Of a DNA stretch of 64,000 nt, positions 35,003 through 44,058 are shown in pieces. The stretch lies in assembly GCF_009873495.1 (NCBI RefSeq), contig NZ_CP046703.1, forward strand, positions 620,001 to 684,000. The letters are read 5' to 3'. A program made the position numbers and the translations under genes. Under the pieces are notes generated by a model. It saw only the letters and a program-made list of their open reading frames with translations. It had not been told where the DNA came from and made no database searches. Each line of letters opens with the position of its first letter. The stretch's first letter is position 1. Source of the stretch: Nostoc sp. ATCC 53789. Lineage in GTDB: Bacteria > Cyanobacteriota > Cyanobacteriia > Cyanobacteriales > Nostocaceae.

Positions 35003-37081
35003 TTATTCAGATTTAACTGGTACACGGCGGATTTTTTCACGTAAAGTCTCTAAAACTTCGGGTGTGACTATATACCACCAAGGACTTCTTGGAGTTTCTT
35101 GGAATGCCTGAATAATTCCTTTGTCTCGCCAGTAATAGACAGTATGAATTCCAACACCAAGTTTTTCAGCCAGGGCACTGGTAGAATAATAACCTTCTGG
35201 GCTAACCCCTAAGTGTGCTACTTGTGGGTTACTTAAAGGCTTTTCAATCCCAAACTTCCAACGAATCCAGGCGACACCTTTTTTCGTAAAAGCCTGTCCT
35301 TTACCACCCACCAAACCTCGGCGATTCAGTTCATAAGCAATTTCGCTATCAGTTCTACCCACAGCTAATTCTTTAATGAGCTGAATGACTTGGTTGGGTG
35401 TTCGGAATTTTTCTGCATTTGTTGGGCGTGTCGCAATCAACTCACTTGTAACTCCTGTGTGCCAGAGTATTTGGACACGAGTGGAACGAGAGGGAGCATC
35501 AATTGGGGTGATAGCAACCTGTTTTACTAACAACCCTAGTATTTCTTTACGCTCAAGATTTGTAGTAGTACTGGCGCGCCAAAGTGTGGGAATATCGTTG
35601 GCTAACTGTAAAATTTGTTGCCGTTGCACTGCTGTTAATTCCAGGCGTTGTACAAGACGTGCTTTTTGGTATGCCTCTTCTAACTCTGCTAACTGTTGTA
35701 ATTTTTCATTCCATCGCCTTTCTAGTGTACGGGCTACTAAACGATTTTCTGGCTCGGTTGCATCATATTGTCGAAAAGCTCTGTCAGCTTCGTAACGTGC
35801 CCTTTCCAGTCGCAGTTGCCATGTTTTATCTGCCTCGTCTGCAATATTTTCAAGTTCAGATAGCACAGCAAGGGAAATGTCTAGTTGCTCGTCGGTAAAA
35901 GCTGACAACACATGAGCAGCGACGGCTGTATCAATTGCTGCTCCAGCTACAGTCCAACAAACACCCATACTACCATCTTGTTTTCGAGCTTGAGTACATT
36001 CGTAAGCTGCTCTACAACCACCAGTACCGTGGTAGCGAGGACTCATCCGACGACCGCATTTACCACAAATTACTAAACCTTGGAGGAGAGCAAAGCCCTC
36101 TCTAGGTGTGCCTGGACATCCATCTGATAAAGAAATTGGGCAATTGCGTCTGAGTCGCTCACAATTATATAAATACTCTGGCCAACTAATGTAAGCTTCA
36201 TGAGCGTTGTGGATGATTACTTTCCATTCTTCTTGGGGTAGTTGCTGGATTTTAACCTTCTTTATTTGCCCAGCCTCAATTACATTAAAACTGCGTCGTC
36301 TACCATACACGTATGTTCCTGTGTAAGTTGGGTTGTGCAGTAGGGCAGTTATACGACTCAGGTTGGCTGGCCCCCAATGAAGTGTACCAATATCCCCAGG
36401 TCGCCAACGTCTTCTTGGGAAAGGAATTTGGTTTACACAAAAGTAGCGCATCACCTTAAACGCCGTTCTCAGTTCGCGGAACTGTTGAAAGGCTAACTGT
36501 ATTGCGGCAACTACACCCTCATCTGGGTCTAGCACCAATTTTCCTTCTGGGTCGTAGACATAGCCAGTAGGTGGAGAACAGCGCAGTTCGCCTTTTTTAG
36601 CTTTATTGAGTTTGGCTCCTTGTAACCGTAAGCGCATACCATGTAGTTCCGTGTGGCTCCAAGTTCCCTTAAACCCCAGTATCACTCGGTCATTAAAATC
36701 ATTTGGGTCGTAAATCCCATCGTGGTCAATTACCAAGGTATCCGTTAGGGCACAGATATCTAAAAGTTTATGCCAATCTGCTTGGGAACGAGAAAATCTT
36801 GAAGCTTCGAGAGCCAAAACAGCCCCCACCTCCCCTAAACCAACAGCAGCCATTAGTCGATGAAAATCTTCGCGTCCTGTTGTCGTTTGACCACTTTTAC
36901 CAAGGTCACTATCCAATACTTCAATTTGACTCTTGTCCCAACCCAAGGTTAATGCACGGTCAGCTAGGGCATATTGTCTCTCAGTACTTTCACGGTGAAA
37001 TTCTACCTGATTGGGTGTTGACTGTCTTAAATACACAACAGCACGGCGTTCCAGATGGGTTGAACTAATTTTATTATTCAT
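35003..37081 (-). CDS. Large serine recombinase of element 1
   Basis: The 692-residue protein starts with the resolvase fold: AVVYLRQSTPNQ with the catalytic Ser, then VLDSDLGKSG and ALEASRFSRSQADW. The recombinase domain at about 180-310 includes LLHNPTYTGTYVYGRR. A zinc ribbon (CGKCGRRM...C) and a coiled coil follow. The C-terminal MerR-like HTH (YYSTSALAEKLGVGIHTVYYWRDKG) is an extra. Such proteins cut and rejoin DNA at short sites without leaving target duplications longer than 2 bp. It is related to but clearly different from the recombinase of element 2. Confidence 0.9.
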   Translation of the reverse strand: MNNKISSTHLERRAVVYLRQSTPNQVEFHRESTERQYALADRALTLGWDKSQIEVLDSDLGKSGQTTTGREDFHRLMAAVGLGEVGAVLALEASRFSRSQADWHKLLDICALTDTLVIDHDGIYDPNDFNDRVILGFKGTWSHTELHGMRLRLQGAKLNKAKKGELRCSPPTGYVYDPEGKLVLDPDEGVVAAIQLAFQQFRELRTAFKVMRYFCVNQIPFPRRRWRPGDIGTLHWGPANLSRITALLHNPTYTGTYVYGRRRSFNVIEAGQIKKVKIQQLPQEEWKVIIHNAHEAYISWPEYLYNCERLRRNCPISLSDGCPGTPREGFALLQGLVICGKCGRRMSPRYHGTGGCRAAYECTQARKQDGSMGVCWTVAGAAIDTAVAAHVLSAFTDEQLDISLAVLSELENIADEADKTWQLRLERARYEADRAFRQYDATEPENRLVARTLERRWNEKLQQLAELEEAYQKARLVQRLELTAVQRQQILQLANDIPTLWRASTTTNLERKEILGLLVKQVAITPIDAPSRSTRVQILWHTGVTSELIATRPTNAEKFRTPNQVIQLIKELAVGRTDSEIAYELNRRGLVGGKGQAFTKKGVAWIRWKFGIEKPLSNPQVAHLGVSPEGYYSTSALAEKLGVGIHTVYYWRDKGIIQAFQETPRSPWWYIVTPEVLETLREKIRRVPVKSE

Positions 37082-37086
37082 CTGGT

Positions 37087-37533
37087 TTACTCCTGGTTAT
37101 CGCTTTCTCTGTGTGTTGAGTGGAGAGTATTTTGTCCACTAACCGTGCTGTTAGCTTTATGAGGCGACTTAGCCTTTCTTCGTTTTTGGGTTGAGTGGTC
37201 GCTAGTAGATGCTTTTTTCTCATCTTTTTTCTTGTGTTCGACTTCAATATCATCAAGAACACAAGCAGATTCAGACGTTATAATTTGCGATCGCCGAGCT
37301 ACCCATTCGCTTAATCGCAGTAGTTTCTCAGGTAAAAACTTCCCGACTGTTTGGACTGTAAAAGCTTGCTGTGTCCATAGGTCGGTTTCCGTTGCTGGTA
37401 GAGACAGAAATCCTCCTAAAGGACTTTCTACAGTTACTTTAGTCTCTTGTCCAACTTTACGAATTTGCTGTATTACAACTGACTGACCACATAACGGGTG
37501 GATAGGATTGATGATGGTGACACAACTTCCCAA
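37087..37533 (-). CDS. Recombinase-associated small protein, element 1
   Basis: The start is uncertain; TTG at 37533 (GSCVTIINPIHPLCGQ) is chosen because sequence beyond 37579 is antisense to the intron maturase. The N-terminal 70 residues (INPIHPLCGQSVVIQQIRK and GGFLSLPATETDLW) match the y4bD-like proteins that travel with y4bA-type recombinases and resemble the element 2 gene at 39871. The C-terminal 60 residues are a Lys/Ser/His-rich tail. It ends 5 bp before the recombinase start. Its function is not known. Confidence 0.6.
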   Translation of the reverse strand: MGSCVTIINPIHPLCGQSVVIQQIRKVGQETKVTVESPLGGFLSLPATETDLWTQQAFTVQTVGKFLPEKLLRLSEWVARRSQIITSESACVLDDIEVEHKKKDEKKASTSDHSTQKRRKAKSPHKANSTVSGQNTLHSTHRESDNQE

Positions 37534-37579
37534 AAGTGACTTGAAGTTATGTGCAGTCTTACTGTACTGTTCCAACCAT

Positions 37580-37764
37580 AGCGGATAGAGCTTGGCAATG
37601 CCTAGCAAAATATGCACTGGAGCCACTTTCCACGCCAGGAGTTACGGGTTTAGAACTGGGCGTTCTGCTCACGATGCACAACAGTACATCTTCAATAACC
37701 TCTGCTCAAGAGCCAACGGAATAGAGAAACGAGTCATTGAACTCGATATTGAAAAGTGCTTTGA
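37580..37764 (+). pseudogene. Group II intron reverse transcriptase, piece 2
   Basis: The reading ADRAWQCLAKYALEP continues piece 1. A 13-base deletion follows (GAGCC joined directly to ACTTTCC where the family has AHEATFHARS). In the new frame, SYGFRTGRSAHDAQQYIFNN and RVIELDIEKCFD give RT2-RT3. After TTTGA at 37764 element 2 begins. The deletion alone would inactivate the enzyme. Confidence 0.85.
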
Positions 37765-37782
37765 TTAGACATCTTGATACTC

Positions 37783-39831
37783 CTATGAAAAACGCAAGTT
37801 GTAGATTAGGCCAGTTTTGAGTTTTTGGAATTGCGAAAGCGTATCGGGAAGATCAGGGAAAAGATAAAGCTGAGTCTCATCATCCTTGGTGATGGCGATC
37901 GTTCCCTTATGAATGCGATCGTAGATCCAATGGGGTGAAAGTTCTAAAAACTTGGCGACTTGAGGAACCGTGAGATAACCCGAAATCTGACGGGGATGAG
38001 ACTGGCTCGGCGAGTGGAAAATATGATGTTTGAGCCGCAAAATTTTGACCGTACTGGGCAACAGAGTTTTGCAAAGTGGTGAGCGATAACCAAGCTTTGT
38101 CAGTGTAAGAGCAATAGTCTGGTCGTCAACACCTTGTTGGCTCATAGCGATGATGCGATTTTCTAATTCAGTCGCTCCCGTCATTTCTAAAAATGAACCA
38201 ACCGGAATAGGAAGATCCACAGAAGTAGTGTCACCACCTTTCCAAATAATCCGAGTCCGGACTGTATCACGGACAACACGATGAATAACAACCTTATCAA
38301 TGAGGCAGCGTAACAGAGATTTTTTTTGGACTTGGGTTAAGGTATCACTGTGCCAAAGTTCAGGGAGCTTTTGTCCAATGGTAATGAAAGCCGCTTTGAG
38401 TTCTTTTGGGATTTGATCTACTGTTTGAGGTCGCTGGCGTTGAGCATAGTAATCTTTGGCAAGCTTGAGTTCGCGTAAAGCGTTCTCCCAACGAAGTTCA
38501 AGTTCGGCAGCCACCAATCGGTTATCCGGGTCAACTTGATTAAACTGTCTTTCTGCTAGTGCTACTTGATACTGTAAACGCTGTATTTGTTGAGAATGTG
38601 CCCGTTCCACTGTCTCTTGTGACTGCTGTTGGGTTTTGATAGCTTTGTGATAAGCATCTAGCTCTACTGACGACAGTGCTTCTAAAAATGCATTGACTAC
38701 GTACTCATCAATTGCCGAAGCCGGAATATATTGACAAACAGGCACACGATACTGCTGCCGTAAGGAGTTACAAATATAGCGGGTTGCGCCTTTATACTGG
38801 ACAACCATCTTGTGGCCACATTCGCCACAGTAAACTATGCCATGCAATAATGCTGCACCAGGGCGAGGAATACCACGGGTTTTATTACGGTCATACTCAG
38901 CATAATTATCCATTAGTTGTGCCTGATTACGCTCGTAGGTTTGCCAACTGATGTAAGCCGGATATACGTCATTGACTCGGATTTTCCATTCGGCCATTGG
39001 CAAAGACTTTTGTTGTGGCTGATTTGAAATCAAACCATGTTTAAGAGTACGTGTACGTCCATAGACAAACGCACCAGCGTAAGCAGGGTTTTTCAGGATT
39101 GATATGATACTTGCCACGCTCGGATTACGCCAGACAATATCGCCGAATCGATTCCTTCGTGGCAGCAACAACCCTTCACGGTTGAACATCTCCAACACTT
39201 TGGATGCTGACTTGCGTTGCCCAAAAATCTCAAACACTAAGTTAATTCGGTCAATCACTTCACGATTTGGGTCTTTGTTTACCACTCCCAGTTCATTACG
39301 AACCAAACCCACGGGTAAGGTCAGTGCCAGTTCACCACGCCCAGCTTTGCTCAGAATCCCGGCACTTAAGCGGGAACGAATCGTATACAACTCTACTTCT
39401 GAGATTTGTCCTTTGAGTCCCAGCAATAATCGACCATTGGCACTACTTGGATCATAAACCCCATCTCTGTCAGCAATCAAACAACCTCTGTAACCGCACA
39501 AGTCCAGCAGGGGATACCAGTCTGAGCAATTACGTGACAGGCGAGTAACATCATAAGAGAGGATAATACCTACTAATCCCAGGGTTACTTGGGCCAACAA
39601 TTCTTTAAAGCCTGGTCGTTGCTCTGCACTTGCTGCGGTGATTCCTAAATCACTGTCAATTACTTCAATGTTATTATCCGACCAACCCAGTTCTATAGCT
39701 CGCTGGCGCAGAGCGTATTGCAGACGCAGGCTCTCCTGGTTGCTGATTAATTGATGTGGGGTAGACTGACGAATGTAGATTATCGCTTTGCGGTTCAGGT
39801 GTTGGAGTGTTACTAGTTCTGAGGTACTCAT
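37783..39831 (-). CDS. Large serine recombinase of element 2
   Basis: The 682-residue protein has the resolvase domain (AIIYIRQSTPHQ with catalytic Ser, VIDSDLG, LSYDVTRLSRNCSDWY). The recombinase domain includes ILKNPAYAGAFVYGR, followed by a zinc ribbon (CGECGHKMVVQYKG...C), a coiled coil and a C-terminal excisionase-like HTH (YLTVPQVAKFLELSPHWIYDRIHKG). It belongs to the y4bA/Tn-type recombinase group. Its start overlaps the preceding small gene by about 100 bp. It appears intact. Confidence 0.9.
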   Translation of the reverse strand: MSTSELVTLQHLNRKAIIYIRQSTPHQLISNQESLRLQYALRQRAIELGWSDNNIEVIDSDLGITAASAEQRPGFKELLAQVTLGLVGIILSYDVTRLSRNCSDWYPLLDLCGYRGCLIADRDGVYDPSSANGRLLLGLKGQISEVELYTIRSRLSAGILSKAGRGELALTLPVGLVRNELGVVNKDPNREVIDRINLVFEIFGQRKSASKVLEMFNREGLLLPRRNRFGDIVWRNPSVASIISILKNPAYAGAFVYGRTRTLKHGLISNQPQQKSLPMAEWKIRVNDVYPAYISWQTYERNQAQLMDNYAEYDRNKTRGIPRPGAALLHGIVYCGECGHKMVVQYKGATRYICNSLRQQYRVPVCQYIPASAIDEYVVNAFLEALSSVELDAYHKAIKTQQQSQETVERAHSQQIQRLQYQVALAERQFNQVDPDNRLVAAELELRWENALRELKLAKDYYAQRQRPQTVDQIPKELKAAFITIGQKLPELWHSDTLTQVQKKSLLRCLIDKVVIHRVVRDTVRTRIIWKGGDTTSVDLPIPVGSFLEMTGATELENRIIAMSQQGVDDQTIALTLTKLGYRSPLCKTLLPSTVKILRLKHHIFHSPSQSHPRQISGYLTVPQVAKFLELSPHWIYDRIHKGTIAITKDDETQLYLFPDLPDTLSQFQKLKTGLIYNLRFS

Positions 39832-39928
39832 AAATTACCTCCTGGAAGACCGTTTGCAGTTCATCTGTGATTACTTCTTGGAGTGCTGGGGTGAGGCGTT
39901 CCCAGATTTCACGGGGTGGGATTGACAT
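39674..39928 (-). CDS. Small recombinase-associated protein, element 2
   Basis: The frame of 84 codons begins MSIPPREIWERLTPALQEVI, then TDELQTVFQEVIYEYL, a compact helical stretch like the second small protein (y4bC-like) in related elements. Its second half overlaps the recombinase start in another frame. The first 35 residues look constrained; the rest may only be read-through. Confidence 0.45.
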   Translation of the reverse strand: MSIPPREIWERLTPALQEVITDELQTVFQEVIYEYLRTSNTPTPEPQSDNLHSSVYPTSINQQPGEPASAIRSAPASYRTGLVG

Positions 39929-40155
39929 AAAACCTCACATTGTTTAACTAACGTGACCAACTCGGCCACACTCTCTAATGTGAGCTTAGTACATAAATAC
40001 TGCTTTGGGAGAGCTAGTTGGGTTACAGATATTGGAATGCGTAAGCGCATATGACCTTGATAGGCTACTACCACATGACCCTCACCACTTGGTGGGTTTG
40101 AGATGGATATCACTGCAAACCTTCTTCCAAAGAGTGGGTGCATCACATCAGTCAC
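39871..40155 (-). CDS. Recombinase-associated small protein (y4bD-like), element 2
   Basis: The 94-residue protein begins TDVMHPLFGRRFAVISISNP and continues with a beta-rich stretch (VVVAYQGHMRLRIPISVTQLAL) and a helical tail. It resembles the product at 37087-37533. It is the first gene of the element and overlaps the next by 58 bp. No function is known. Confidence 0.6.
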   Translation of the reverse strand: MTDVMHPLFGRRFAVISISNPPSGEGHVVVAYQGHMRLRIPISVTQLALPKQYLCTKLTLESVAELVTLVKQCEVLCQSHPVKSGNASPQHSKK

Positions 40156-40219
40156 TTCGATTTGGGTTAAATCTTCTGATGGGTTCTTGAGATGGGCATT
40201 AAGTAATGGGTTCGTTCGA

Positions 40220-41225
40220 CAGGATTAATCACTCAGCAATAATGGACGAACTCATCGCCCCCAAAGGCTTAAAACTCGGTATTTTCCGATGCCTCAAGGC
40301 AGGAGTCAACCCAGAATTTCCTGAACAAGGAACCCCACAAGGGGGGGTGGTCAGCCCATTACTAGCTAATATTGCGCTCAACGGAATTGAGAGTATCCAC
40401 AGATACCACGCTCAATATAAAGAGGGTAAAAGGATCACACCTAAAACATCGGCAGAAAAAATTGCCGAGCCATCAATCCGATACGCGGATGACATGGTTA
40501 TTATACTCCGACCCGAAGATAATGCGATAGAGATACTTGAAAGAATCAGCGAGTTCCTCCGCAAACGCGGAATGAATGTAAGTCAAAAGAAAACCAAAAT
40601 TACCGCCGCAACAGATGGGTTTGATTTCCTCGGCTGGCACTTCAAAGTCCAGAAAAACGGAAAGTTCAGAAGCATCCCATCAGTGGATAACTTCAAAGCG
40701 TTCCGTAAGAAAGTAAAACACATCGTCAACAACTCGAATTATGGTTCTACCACAAAGGCTGAGAAATTAGCCCCAGTAGTTAGAGGTTGGAAAAATTACC
40801 ATAAGTTCTGCAAGATGGACGGGTCTAGAAACTCGTTATACCACATCCAAAAAAGAGCTTACACGGTATTCAACAAGGAAACCAAGCAAAACCGCTACAC
40901 TAGCAAGAAATTACTAGACAAAGCACTTCCGAAGGTTCCCTACTCCGAAGGTAGCCACGTCATGGTCAAAGGAATCAAATCCCCCTATGACGGGGATACA
41001 GCCTATTGGAGTGAACGTAACAGTAAACTCTATGACGGCGAAACCTCTAAAACTCTTAAGAAGCAAAACCATAAATGTGCATCCTGCGGTTTTAAATTCA
41101 TTGACGAGGAACGGGTTCCCCTGCATCACATTGATGGAAATCACGCCAACTGGAAGAAAAATAATCTTGAAGCGATTCACGAGAGTTGCCACGATTACAA
41201 GCACATGAGCAAAAGCGCAAGCTGA
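40220..41225 (+). pseudogene. Group II intron reverse transcriptase, piece 3 with maturase and HNH
   Basis: It continues RINHSAIMDELIAPKG, then QGTPQGGVVSPLLANIAL (RT4), the catalytic RYADDMVIIL (RT5) and GFDFLGWHF (RT7). The maturase X domain follows (APVVRGWKNYHKFC). It ends in an HNH endonuclease domain with CASCGF, HHIDGNHANWKKNNLEAIHESCH. It is intact from 40206 on but cut off from its N-terminus by the insertions, so it can only work if the pieces are rejoined. Confidence 0.88.
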
Positions 41226-41309
41226 GAACATCGGAAGCTGGGTGCGGTGAAAGTCGCACGCCCAGATTTAACAGAGAGGTGCCCCGGATAATACCGGGCA
41301 TCGACTCTA
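41226..41309 (+). ncRNA. Group II intron domains V and VI
   Basis: GCTGAGAACATCGGAAGC leads into a stem with GTGCGGTGAAAGTCGCAC (domain V with its GAAA tetraloop). Then GAGAGGTGCCCCGG, AATACCGGGCATCGACTCT forms domain VI and the probable 3' end. Confidence 0.7.
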
Positions 41310-41330
41310 CCAAAAAAAGGTTGTTTAAAA

Positions 41331-41468
41331 ATAGCGATTGATTTAAATTTAATTTGTTATTATGGTAAGCAAACATCAGAGGAATTAGAGTACATATATC
41401 GAAGTCAAGCAAAATCCGGTACTCATTCATTTTACGCCTATGCAACTTTAGTTTTAGTAGCTTTTTGA
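41331..41468 (+). pseudogene. Internal fragment of a DDE transposase
   Basis: The frame reads YYGKQTSEELEYIYRSQAKSG, then THSFYAYATLVLVAF before a stop. This resembles the PYYG...GT.FYAYAT block of ISH3/IS4-like transposases. It starts just after the intron 3' end. The region up to 41662 shows no other gene. Confidence 0.5.
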
Positions 41469-41662
41469 GCAACAGAGGTTCTTACACTTCGTTGAATAAA
41501 CTGAATTCTAACGCCCTAACAGAAATTTTTCCTAAGTTAGTAAATTCATAAGCCGGAGGGATTAGATACACGTTTTTGCGGAACATAAAGGCTTTGAGTA
41601 GCCCCGGAGTAACTAAAACTGCTGTAATTCATGTGTAACAAGCATTTCGGTAGGTATTGAGT

Positions 41663-43888
41663 TCAAGCTAGAGATTTTGTGAGAAGATGACCATCCAAAA
41701 CCAGGCTAAGTTGCCCATTGGCAAGAATGCTAGTTCCTTGGATATAAGCAGGAACTGGGATTGCTTCCCCCAGAGGATGGATCGCAGCAGATTGCTTGCC
41801 GATTATGTAATCTACTTCTAAAGCACATCGTTTGTCTAAGTAACGAAATACTAATAAAGGCTTATCCTGCTTGAAAGCATTTAGTGTATCTGTGCTGTAA
41901 GTAGTAACTGAGGTGGGAAGCTGGTTAGGACAAATCAGCACATCAGTCAATAAGTGGATAGGGACGAGCATGTCTGTTGTTAGATGCTCATCAGCACAAC
42001 CAAGGAAGCCACTGGATCTGCCAGAAGACTGTAATAATAACATCCGTCCCGCTTGAGTTTGGATAATTTGTTCGGACTGGGATAAACAAATCTGCTCTAC
42101 AGAATCGGCAATAAATGCATAGACTCTGGAGTTAGCTTGACAGACGATAAGTTGAGCAATTTTTTGATCGAGGGGAATTTGGAGCGAGAAGGCTGTACCA
42201 TGTCCAGCTTTAGACTTCAATACTATTCTTCCCTGAATAGCTGTTAATTGCTTGCAAACTTCAGTTAATTCTACTCCTAACTCTAAGGCAGCACGATCGC
42301 ATAAAACAGATGAAACCTCTGGTTCAATTACCAGTTCTTGTAAGATATCCCCTGGTTTTGTCAGAGCGAGTCCTTGGGCTAAAGCTTGTTGATAGATTTG
42401 AGATAAGTTAAGCCCTGCGCCATCATCACAGCCATCAATAATCAGTTGATTTCCTTGCTGGTAAACTTGAATTTCGATGATACCGTTGCTATTTTTACCA
42501 AGGTGTTGGCGTGTTTGGGAAGACTCAATACTTTGATCTAGTAAATAGCAACTTATATGTAACAGGAGAGCATGGAGGCGATCGCTAAATGCCCGATCGA
42601 CTTGGATATCGCTAATTTGTAAATGTAGTCTAGCAGACTTATATTGTAGAGCTTGTAACTGAGACCAAAGCCGATGTAAAGGTTCTAACGCTACTTTTAA
42701 AGGAATAGTTGTAACTTTTTTGACTAAATTGGAAGACTGGTTAAGTAACTTTTCCTGCTGTATGAGTTCTTGTTGGAGTTGATGATGATTTTTATTAAGG
42801 GAATAAACAGTTGATGCCACTTGAGACGCTTCAGCCAAAACAGATTGAAGAGTACCGTATAATTGCTGAGAGCGAGAAGCCGCTAGAGGAGAAAGGGTAT
42901 CTGAAATTGCTGCTAAACGCCCTGACCATTCCTGTAGGTTATCGAGCAGATGTTGTAATCGTTTAACTTGTCGGAGCAACTGCCCGATGGTGTGTTGCTG
43001 TTGTTCTTCCTGACAAGCTTGCTGATTATAGTTAATTAATAATGTTGCAATTAGCGCGTTTAGTTGTTCGAGATGCTTAAGATTGATGGGTGTAGCGGCT
43101 GGAATACTTGTTGCAAGAATGGTAGAAATGGATTCTTGCAAAGAGAGTGGATGGCGATCGCTCAAAGATTTAACTAGGGATGCTTCAGATATTTCATTAG
43201 GCAGGGAAAAATCCCCCAACCAAGCATGAAAATCTTCTTCCCCATACTCCTCCGGGTTTGCTAGTTCCCCTACCTTGATGGGAAACTGCTCGGTATCTAC
43301 GCGAACAAGGCTGCCAGACTGGGGGCTAGTTAGTTCTCTGTCAAGAATTTCTTTGTCTTTAACCATAAATTGCTCTGGTAGAGCCGCAGAAGATTCTACC
43401 TCGGCCAAGCGATCGCCAAACTGAATAACTGGTTGATGTTCGTGCGGTTGCTCTACCGATGTCTCAAGGTTTGTTTCCTGAGAATTGCCAAACTCTGCTT
43501 GTAGACGAGCAACAATGGCAGACATCCGCTCCAGAATTTCTACTTCGTCAATTTGCGAGGCTGTTAAAAATGCCATCAACAGCATCTGTAGGCAATCTAA
43601 TCCTTCTGACAACAGGGAGGCGATGGGGGCGTTGACAGTTGCCCGATACTGATGCAGAAGCTGAAAAATCTCTTCTAGTGCAGCCGCAACTATGGCAATG
43701 GCATCTAGCTCGGCTGCTATGGCAATCGAATGCAGAGAGCGAGCAGCTTCCATGAGAGCCAAAGCTGTACCAGGGTTACTGTCTTTCGTATAGTTAGGCA
43801 ACTCCTGCTCCAAGAACAGTAACAGATCGATCGCTTCTTCTAGAAAGCGATCGTCGTTCTGCGGTTGGGGGACAAAATCGGTACTCAT
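41663..43888 (-). CDS. CheA-like protein without kinase residues (pseudokinase)
   Basis: The 741-residue protein follows the CheA order. The Hpt-like helix bundle (10-125) reads LMEAARSLHSIAIAAELD where CheA has AHTLKGSA, so the phosphorylated His is replaced by Arg. After a long linker a dimer/ATPase-like part (about 280-590) has LHISCYLLDQSIE in place of the N-box HxxRNAxDHG. GCDDGAGLN and GHGTAFSLQIPL still resemble G1 and G2. A CheW-like domain ends the protein (about 600-735). It probably cannot phosphorylate and may act as a scaffold. It is the last gene of the chemotaxis-type cluster. Confidence 0.8.
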   Translation of the reverse strand: MSTDFVPQPQNDDRFLEEAIDLLLFLEQELPNYTKDSNPGTALALMEAARSLHSIAIAAELDAIAIVAAALEEIFQLLHQYRATVNAPIASLLSEGLDCLQMLLMAFLTASQIDEVEILERMSAIVARLQAEFGNSQETNLETSVEQPHEHQPVIQFGDRLAEVESSAALPEQFMVKDKEILDRELTSPQSGSLVRVDTEQFPIKVGELANPEEYGEEDFHAWLGDFSLPNEISEASLVKSLSDRHPLSLQESISTILATSIPAATPINLKHLEQLNALIATLLINYNQQACQEEQQQHTIGQLLRQVKRLQHLLDNLQEWSGRLAAISDTLSPLAASRSQQLYGTLQSVLAEASQVASTVYSLNKNHHQLQQELIQQEKLLNQSSNLVKKVTTIPLKVALEPLHRLWSQLQALQYKSARLHLQISDIQVDRAFSDRLHALLLHISCYLLDQSIESSQTRQHLGKNSNGIIEIQVYQQGNQLIIDGCDDGAGLNLSQIYQQALAQGLALTKPGDILQELVIEPEVSSVLCDRAALELGVELTEVCKQLTAIQGRIVLKSKAGHGTAFSLQIPLDQKIAQLIVCQANSRVYAFIADSVEQICLSQSEQIIQTQAGRMLLLQSSGRSSGFLGCADEHLTTDMLVPIHLLTDVLICPNQLPTSVTTYSTDTLNAFKQDKPLLVFRYLDKRCALEVDYIIGKQSAAIHPLGEAIPVPAYIQGTSILANGQLSLVLDGHLLTKSLA

Positions 43889-43929
43889 GAAAACAACTCT
43901 CAGTTTCTATGGGTTTGTGACAATTCTAT

Positions 43930-44058
43930 AGACTTCTTGCAGAAGTCGGGAAAAGGGTAAAGGGGAAGGGGGAAAGGGAAAGGTTCTGTATTTTGCCTTT
44001 CCCCTTTAACCTTTACCCTTTTCCCACCTCTTGCAAAAAGCACTTTTGCAAGAGGTCT
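43930..44058. mobile_element. MITE-like element, AGACTTCTTGCA family, copy 1
   Basis: Ends are AGACTTCTTGCAGAAGTC and TTTTGCAAGAGGTCT, with a GGGTAAAGGGGAAGG / CCTTTACCC interior. A second copy is at 55556-55677. It separates the CheA-like gene from the GAF gene. Confidence 0.65.

Larger units (their letters stand above)
33747..37579. mobile_element. Serine-recombinase element 1, inserted in the intron maturase
   Basis: This 3.83-kb segment splits the codon for Val in KIPTV-ADRAW. It carries a plus-strand DNA-binding-like gene (33970), a large serine recombinase (35003) and a companion gene (37087). No long terminal repeats are seen, as expected for serine-recombinase insertion. Confidence 0.75.
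37765..40219. mobile_element. Serine-recombinase element 2, inserted in the intron maturase
   Basis: This 2.46-kb segment splits the maturase at KCFD / RINHSAIM. GA occurs at both junctions (CTTTGA and GTTCGA), consistent with a 2-bp crossover. It contains only a three-gene set: 40155-39871, 39928-39674 and the recombinase 39831-37783. Confidence 0.75.
32811..41309 (+). mobile_element. Group II intron with HNH-type maturase, interrupted twice
   Basis: The 5' end is GTGCGATTCG at 32811. Ribozyme domains run to about 33369, the maturase pieces lie at 33370-33746, 37580-37764 and 40220-41225, and domains V/VI end near 41309. Without the two insertions (33747-37579 and 37765-40219) the intron would be about 2.2 kb, normal for cyanobacterial CL-class introns. 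Confidence 0.8.

Noticed and set aside
37580..37626. N-terminal 15 residues of a longer frame for the small protein of element 1
   Set aside because: These bases are antisense to conserved maturase sequence (ADRAWQCLAKYALEP), so they lie outside the element.
41310..41330. GGTTGTTT stretch as a third copy of the GAGGTTGTTTGAAAAG element
   Set aside because: Only about ten bases match, with no inner arms or second end.
41098..41472. Minus-strand frame of 124 codons at the intron end
   Set aside because: It is antisense to the HNH part and to domains V/VI of the intron.
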